Origin: JBBDIK01 sp964640385
Lineage (GTDB): Bacteria; Actinomycetota; UBA4738; JBBDHU01
Direction: 5' to 3'
Length of the DNA stretch: 41,711 bases
Assembly: GCA_964640385.1 (NCBI GenBank)
Contig: CAZXFL010000016.1
Location: forward strand, 1-41,711
The translations under genes were made by a program, and so were the position numbers. A model generated the notes under the pieces. The model was not told the origin of the DNA. It saw nothing but the letters and a program-made list of their open reading frames with translations, and searched no databases. Below are positions 37,862 through 41,711 of this stretch, piece by piece; the first letter of the stretch is position 1, and each line of letters opens with the position of its first letter.

Positions 37862-39670
37862 TCACCACGAACTGCCGCCTCCGCCTCCGCCGCCACCTCC
37901 GGAGAAGCCGCCCCCGCCGCTGAAGCCGCTGCCACCCGAGCCGGCCGGAGTCGAGACGAGCGTGCCAGCCGTCACGACCGAAAACCCGTCGATCGAATCG
38001 CAGAACGTGTTCACGTAGAACGGATGGGTTCCGTAGTAGAAGTTGTTCTCCGGCAACTCGTGCTCCAGCCCTTCGAAAGCCTTGGCCCATTTCTTCGTCG
38101 CTCCGAACACGATCGCGTAGGGCAGGTATTCCGTGAAGATGTTGTGGTCCTCGGCGAACCTGGCCCGCACTGCCTCCGAGTCCTCGATGAACATCTTGAA
38201 CCCCATCGTTCGCCGCAGGAGGCCGGTACCTTTGGCCGTTCGACGAGGCATCCATCGGGAGCCGATCCACAGGAGCAGGCCAGCGATGGGCAACGGAGCG
38301 GCCACGAGCGCGAGGTGCGTCCAGACGAGGGCCGCGATGAAGATCCCGAGGCCGGCGAAGAACGCCAGCGCCCCGATCCCCGCCCACTTCCGCCGCACCT
38401 TGTGCGGCCGTCCCGCGAACCACTTCCGCGTGGTGGCATCGATGTACAGGGCTTCCTGAACCTTGCCCACGCGCTCGGCGAACGTGTCGCGCAGATCCGT
38501 GAGTTGGACCTGCTCCCCGTCCTCGAATAGGCCGTTCAGCAGCGTGCGTTCGTACTGGAGCAGTTCATCGTGCTCGGCTTTGAGTAGCGTCAACTTCCAG
38601 TCCGGCTTGCCGAACAACCCCTCCTTGGGGATCTCGTCGATCCGGAGGTACCCGCGCGCCGCCAGGTCGACGATCGTCGCCGTGACATCCAGCGGATTCG
38701 CGACCTCGTCCACGAGCGTGCCGATCTGTCCCGGGCGTAGGTCGTCGGGCGGGGCGAACTCGACCGGCGATGCCTTCGACTCGAACACGCCGACCGGCAC
38801 TTCCTCGGCGCCCTTCGGAGGGAAAGCCACATCCACCACGTCGCCGGCCGCGCGCCGGTCCCGCCCGTTCCGCATCATGAGCAACCCGAACCCTCCCACG
38901 AGGAGTACGAGCAACCCCAGCGCCCCGCCAACTTGCCAGGGTTTGGCCTCGAACGCTCGCTGCGGGCTCCAGCGCTCGTCCAGGATCGGCTTCGGAGCCG
39001 GAACGACGCCCCCGGGGAACGCCACCACCACACTGACTCCTTCGTACGGGCCGAGTCGGTCCTGGGCGAACGTGGCGGTGTCACCCTTGGACGAGTGCTT
39101 CGTGCACGGGGCCTTGCTCTGGAGCGCGCCGGCGAAACATGCCTCCCGGAGGATCTTCGCCGGCGCCCGAACCGTTACGGTCGCATGGTCGATCGGCACG
39201 TCGAAGTACTGGCCGACGGCGTTCCAGTACAGCTCGTCCTGCCCGCGGAACGTGTTGAGCGCACCCGCGACCGTGTAGGTGATGACGTAGGTATGGTCCC
39301 CGGTGATGGTCTCGTCGGGGTCGCCGATCTTGATGCGCTTGATGCCGCCTTCCATATCTTCGGTCTCGACGTGATCGGGCGTGCTGTGCGGCCAGGCCTC
39401 GACGGACTCGACGTCCAGGGGCATCACGCGTTCGAAGCGTTCGTCGTAGTCGAAACGCACGGGGATATCACGGAAGATGCCGTGACGGTAGGTAGAACCG
39501 AAGTCGTAGCGGATGGTCTCGACGACGTGCACATCCCCGTCGACCCGAATGCTGATCCGTGCGTCGTAGTCGATGATGTGCTCGTCTTCGAAGTACTGCG
39601 CCCAGACCGGCGCGGCTGGCAGAATCAGAACGGACGCGATGGCGGCAGCAAGAAGGAGGGTACGGCGCAT
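37862..39670 (-). CDS. DUF2207 membrane protein
   Basis: 602 residues. Signal peptide (about 1-25, RRTLLLAAAIASVLILPAAPVWA), an extracellular DUF2207 domain (about 30-235), a membrane span near 245-263 (GGALGLLVLLVGGFGLLM), a cytoplasmic part, two more spans near 430-470, and a C-terminal glycine-rich tail (GGGGFSGGGGGGGGG then SSW) common in this family. Function is unknown; a role at the envelope is the family guess. ATG 39670 has TAGGCT 6 nt upstream and no ribosome site. Heads the operon to 36293. Confidence 0.88.
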   Translation of the reverse strand: MRRTLLLAAAIASVLILPAAPVWAQYFEDEHIIDYDARISIRVDGDVHVVETIRYDFGSTYRHGIFRDIPVRFDYDERFERVMPLDVESVEAWPHSTPDHVETEDMEGGIKRIKIGDPDETITGDHTYVITYTVAGALNTFRGQDELYWNAVGQYFDVPIDHATVTVRAPAKILREACFAGALQSKAPCTKHSSKGDTATFAQDRLGPYEGVSVVVAFPGGVVPAPKPILDERWSPQRAFEAKPWQVGGALGLLVLLVGGFGLLMMRNGRDRRAAGDVVDVAFPPKGAEEVPVGVFESKASPVEFAPPDDLRPGQIGTLVDEVANPLDVTATIVDLAARGYLRIDEIPKEGLFGKPDWKLTLLKAEHDELLQYERTLLNGLFEDGEQVQLTDLRDTFAERVGKVQEALYIDATTRKWFAGRPHKVRRKWAGIGALAFFAGLGIFIAALVWTHLALVAAPLPIAGLLLWIGSRWMPRRTAKGTGLLRRTMGFKMFIEDSEAVRARFAEDHNIFTEYLPYAIVFGATKKWAKAFEGLEHELPENNFYYGTHPFYVNTFCDSIDGFSVVTAGTLVSTPAGSGGSGFSGGGGFSGGGGGGGGGSSW

Positions 39671-39676
39671 CCGTCT

Positions 39677-39682
39677 AGCCTA
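39677..39682 (-). promoter_or_regulatory. -10 hexamer of the DUF2207 operon
   Basis: TAGGCT on the minus strand, 6 nt before ATG 39670, with no Shine-Dalgarno; another leaderless-type start. The SufU stop is close behind, at 39693. Confidence 0.4.
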
Positions 39683-39692
39683 CGCCGCAGGG

Positions 39693-40142
39693 CTAGTGAG
39701 CCGCGGCTCCGGCGGCCTCGCCAGCACCGTCGAGGGCCTCTTGGAGCACGTCCCAGGCTAGGACCGCGCACTTCACGCGGATCGGGTACTTCACGACGCC
39801 CTTGAGGGCGACGAGTTCCCCGAACGTCTCGTCGTCGGGCTCGACCTCGCCGGCCATCATGCCGCGGAACTTCGCGGTCAGGTCGAGAGCGTCGCCGACG
39901 CTCTTGCCGTTGATAGCCTCGGTCATCATCGAGGCCGACGACTGCGAGATGGAACACCCTTGGCCCTCGAATGCCACATCGGCAACCTTCCCATCCTCGA
40001 GGTGCGCGAAGACGGTCAGTTCATCCCCACAGAGCGGATTGTTCCGCGAGCAGGACAGTTCCGCCCCCGGAACCTCGCGCTTGTTCCGTGGGTTCTTGTA
40101 GTGGTCGAGTATGACTTCCTTATACAGATCGTCGAGCGCCAT
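39693..40142 (-). CDS. sufU: SufU, sulfur relay / zinc protein of the Suf system
   Basis: 149 residues. It accepts sulfur from SufS in Gram-positive and actinobacterial Fe-S assembly. The zinc/sulfur ligands are intact: C38 (NPLCGDE, with D40), C63 (GQGCSISQSS) and C125 (RVKCAVLAW). SufU-type spacing distinguishes it from IscU, which has a shorter middle. ATG 40142 has GGAGG upstream. It follows sufS with 21 bp between. Confidence 0.96.
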   Translation of the reverse strand: MALDDLYKEVILDHYKNPRNKREVPGAELSCSRNNPLCGDELTVFAHLEDGKVADVAFEGQGCSISQSSASMMTEAINGKSVGDALDLTAKFRGMMAGEVEPDDETFGELVALKGVVKYPIRVKCAVLAWDVLQEALDGAGEAAGAAAH

Positions 40143-40163
40143 CAGATCCTCCGGTCCTGCAGC

Positions 40164-41414
40164 TTACCCAAAGATGTCCTCCGCTTTGCCGAGCGCCTCG
40201 ATCAGCGCGTCGACCTCGGGCTTGGTGTTGTAGACGGAGAAACTCGCGCGCGTCGTGGCGGGAACGTTGAACCGCCGCATCAGGAGCTGTGCGCAGTGGT
40301 GGCCGGCGCGCACCGACACCCCTTCGGCATTCAGGATCTCGGCCAGGTCGTGGGGGTGCACGTCCTGGTACGCGAACGAGATCGCGCCGCCGTGGACGGA
40401 AGCCTCTAGCGGCCCGAAGATCCGGGCGCCGGCGTCCCGCAGGCGTTCGAGCGCGTAGGCGGTCAGTTCCTCTTCAGCGTCGCGAACGTTCTGCATCCCG
40501 AGATCCTCGAGGTAATCGATCGCGGCCGCCAGACCAACCTCCTGCGCGATGTTCATCGTGCCGGCCTCGAACTTGAACGGGACCTCGTTCCACGTCGCGT
40601 GGTCCTCGAAGACCTCGCTGATCATCTCGCCGCCGCCGAGGAACGGATCCATCGACGCCAGGATCTCGCGTTTGCCGTAGAGCCCGCCGGACGCGGTTGG
40701 CCCGAGCATCTTGTGCCCGCTGATCGTCAGGAAGTCGCAGTCGAGCGCTTGGACGTCGACCGGCGCGTGCGGCACCAGTTGCGCCCCATCGACGAGGATC
40801 ACGGCACCGACGGCGTGCGCGGCATCCGCGAGCTGCCTGACGGGATTCAACGTACCGAGGACGTTCGACATGCCCGTGACCGCGAAGATCTTCGTGCGCT
40901 CGGTGAGCAGCGACTCCAGCTGCGAGAGGTCCAAGAGCCCGTCGTCGGTCACCGGGATGTAGCGCAGCGTCGCCCCGGTCGCCTGCGCGGCGAACTGCCA
41001 CGGGATGATGTTCGAGTGGTGCTCCATCTGGGTGATGAGGATCTCGTCACCCTCCCCCAGGAACTTCCGGCCCCACCCGTGCGCCACGAGGTTCACCGAC
41101 TCCGTCGTCCCCCGGTTGAAGACGATCGTGTCCGGGCCGGGTGCACCGATGAACCCGGCGAGCTTCGCCCGCGCACCTTCGTAGAGGTCGGTGGCTTCCG
41201 CCGCGAGCTCGTACACGCCCCGGTGCACGTTCGCGTTGTGCTGCTCGTAGAAGCGGCGCTCGGCGTCGATGACCTGCTGGGGCTTCTGCGAGGTGGCAGC
41301 CGAATCCAGGTAGACCAGCGGCTTCCCGTTGATCGACCGGGACAGGATGGGGAAATCCTTCCGGATCCTGGCTACGTCGAGCGGCGCCGGCCTCTGCTCG
41401 GTCACGCCCGCCAT
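40164..41414 (-). CDS. sufS: SufS cysteine desulfurase
   Basis: 416-residue type II desulfurase supplying sulfur for Fe-S clusters. N-terminal IRKDFPILSRSINGKPLVYLDSAATSQKP, the PLP lysine in TISGHKMLGPTASGGLYG near residue 230, and the short type II Cys loop VRAGHHCAQLLMRRF are all present. ATG 41414 has GAGGTGAGAG upstream. Its neighbours are sufC above and sufU below, in the usual actinobacterial order. Confidence 0.97.
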   Translation of the reverse strand: MAGVTEQRPAPLDVARIRKDFPILSRSINGKPLVYLDSAATSQKPQQVIDAERRFYEQHNANVHRGVYELAAEATDLYEGARAKLAGFIGAPGPDTIVFNRGTTESVNLVAHGWGRKFLGEGDEILITQMEHHSNIIPWQFAAQATGATLRYIPVTDDGLLDLSQLESLLTERTKIFAVTGMSNVLGTLNPVRQLADAAHAVGAVILVDGAQLVPHAPVDVQALDCDFLTISGHKMLGPTASGGLYGKREILASMDPFLGGGEMISEVFEDHATWNEVPFKFEAGTMNIAQEVGLAAAIDYLEDLGMQNVRDAEEELTAYALERLRDAGARIFGPLEASVHGGAISFAYQDVHPHDLAEILNAEGVSVRAGHHCAQLLMRRFNVPATTRASFSVYNTKPEVDALIEALGKAEDIFG

Positions 41415-41423
41415 GCTCTCACC

Positions 41424-41711
41424 TCACTCCGTCGACGCGGCGACCGGTTCCTCCAGCCCCAGCTCTTCGCGGATCCCTTCGTAACCCTTGGTCTCCAGCT
41501 CGGCGGCGAGCTCCTTGCCGCCGGACTTCACGATCCGTCCGTCCATCATCACGTGGATCATGTCCGGCGTGATGTAGTTCAGGATGCGCTGGTAGTGCGT
41601 GATCAAGAGCACGCCCAGACCCGGGCCGATCAGCCCGGCCACCCCGCCGGCCACCGCCTTCAGCGAGTCGATGTCCAGTCCCGAGTCGGTCTCGTCCAGG
41701 ATGGCGATCGC
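41424..41711 (-). CDS. sufC: SufC, Fe-S assembly ABC ATPase (5' part outside window)
   Basis: Only the C-terminal 95 codons are inside. They carry Walker B with the SufC-type DETDSGLDID, then VLLITHYQRILNYI with the H-loop His, and a final GRIVKSGGKELAAELETKGY segment. The frame is open to the window end. Together with SufB/SufD it forms the assembly scaffold; these genes should lie just beyond the window edge. The stop is 9 bp before sufS. Confidence 0.95.
   Translation of the reverse strand, partial: AIAILDETDSGLDIDSLKAVAGGVAGLIGPGLGVLLITHYQRILNYITPDMIHVMMDGRIVKSGGKELAAELETKGYEGIREELGLEEPVAASTE

Noticed and set aside
37860..37925. GGC-rich run as a DNA repeat element.
   Set aside because: It is the glycine-rich tail of the DUF2207 protein, which is a usual feature of that family.
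1..41711. tRNA, rRNA, CRISPR, insertion sequence or prophage.
   Set aside because: I saw no cloverleaf, repeat-spacer pattern, transposase or phage gene; the gaps are all short. A tRNA scan would settle the RNA part.

Overview
The window is GC-rich, gene-dense DNA from an actinobacterium-like organism. The evidence is an LLM-type and a deazaflavin-type F420-dependent enzyme, a TIGR03083 (mycothiol-associated DinB-like) protein, a DUF6328 membrane protein, a 2-oxoacid:ferredoxin oxidoreductase with a gamma-alpha fused large subunit, an actinobacterial SufC-SufS-SufU cluster, and a TCGAAC-N4-GTTCGG SOS box of the Gram-positive/actinobacterial LexA type. The exact lineage cannot be read from the sequence. 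Forty protein genes are called, two of them cut by the window ends. No rRNA, tRNA, CRISPR array, insertion sequence or phage gene was seen, and no intergenic gap exceeds 300 bp.

Layout. 1-3034: fdhD (3' end cut off), a small membrane protein and formate-tetrahydrofolate ligase. 3117-7912 (minus strand): two GcvT-like folate proteins, 5-formyl-THF cyclo-ligase, an F420 enzyme and a ROK sugar kinase. 7984-9998: a zinc-ribbon membrane protein and a GT4 glycosyltransferase. 10019-13894 (plus): YgfZ, an SOS-controlled DEDDh exonuclease/GIY-YIG nuclease, and a thiolase. 13898-15041 (minus): a compact four-gene operon of receiver, zinc ribbon, a 35-residue membrane peptide and a deazaflavin-type oxidoreductase. 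15212-20880: aquaporin, a small zinc protein, a cysteine desulfurase, KorB, KorA and an HExxH protein. 20923-27968: a sarcosine/dimethylglycine catabolic operon (soxD-soxA-soxG-soxB-DMGDH), divergent from a TetR regulator. 28857-35411: class III aminotransferase, MetH, an A-type Fe-S carrier and glycerate kinase. 35465-39670: a DinB-like protein, a CelD-type acyltransferase, a methyltransferase and a DUF2207 protein. 39693-41711: sufU, sufS and the end of sufC.

How it fits together. About a dozen genes handle folate-bound one-carbon units. DMGDH and the Sox complex demethylate dimethylglycine/sarcosine and yield methylene-THF. The GcvT-like pair probably demethylates unknown methyl donors. 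Fhs, the cyclo-ligase and FdhD connect THF to formate, and MetH consumes methyl-THF. The Sox alpha subunit is unusual: it keeps cysteine sets for two [2Fe-2S] clusters that I recall being absent from classical sarcosine oxidases. This suggests electron delivery to a carrier such as ferredoxin (inference). A perfect palindrome at the promoter of the GcvT-like pair resembles a site beside the TetR gene, which hints at one regulon.

Expression signals. Several genes have a TANNNT -10 hexamer exactly 7 nt before the start codon and no Shine-Dalgarno sequence (fdhD, receiver, thiolase, HExxH protein, DinB-like protein). Others have 6-8 nt. Leaderless transcription therefore seems common here, and it was used to choose several start codons. 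The nearby folate genes, Suf and the KorA/B pair share the same composition by eye, so no recent transfer is evident.
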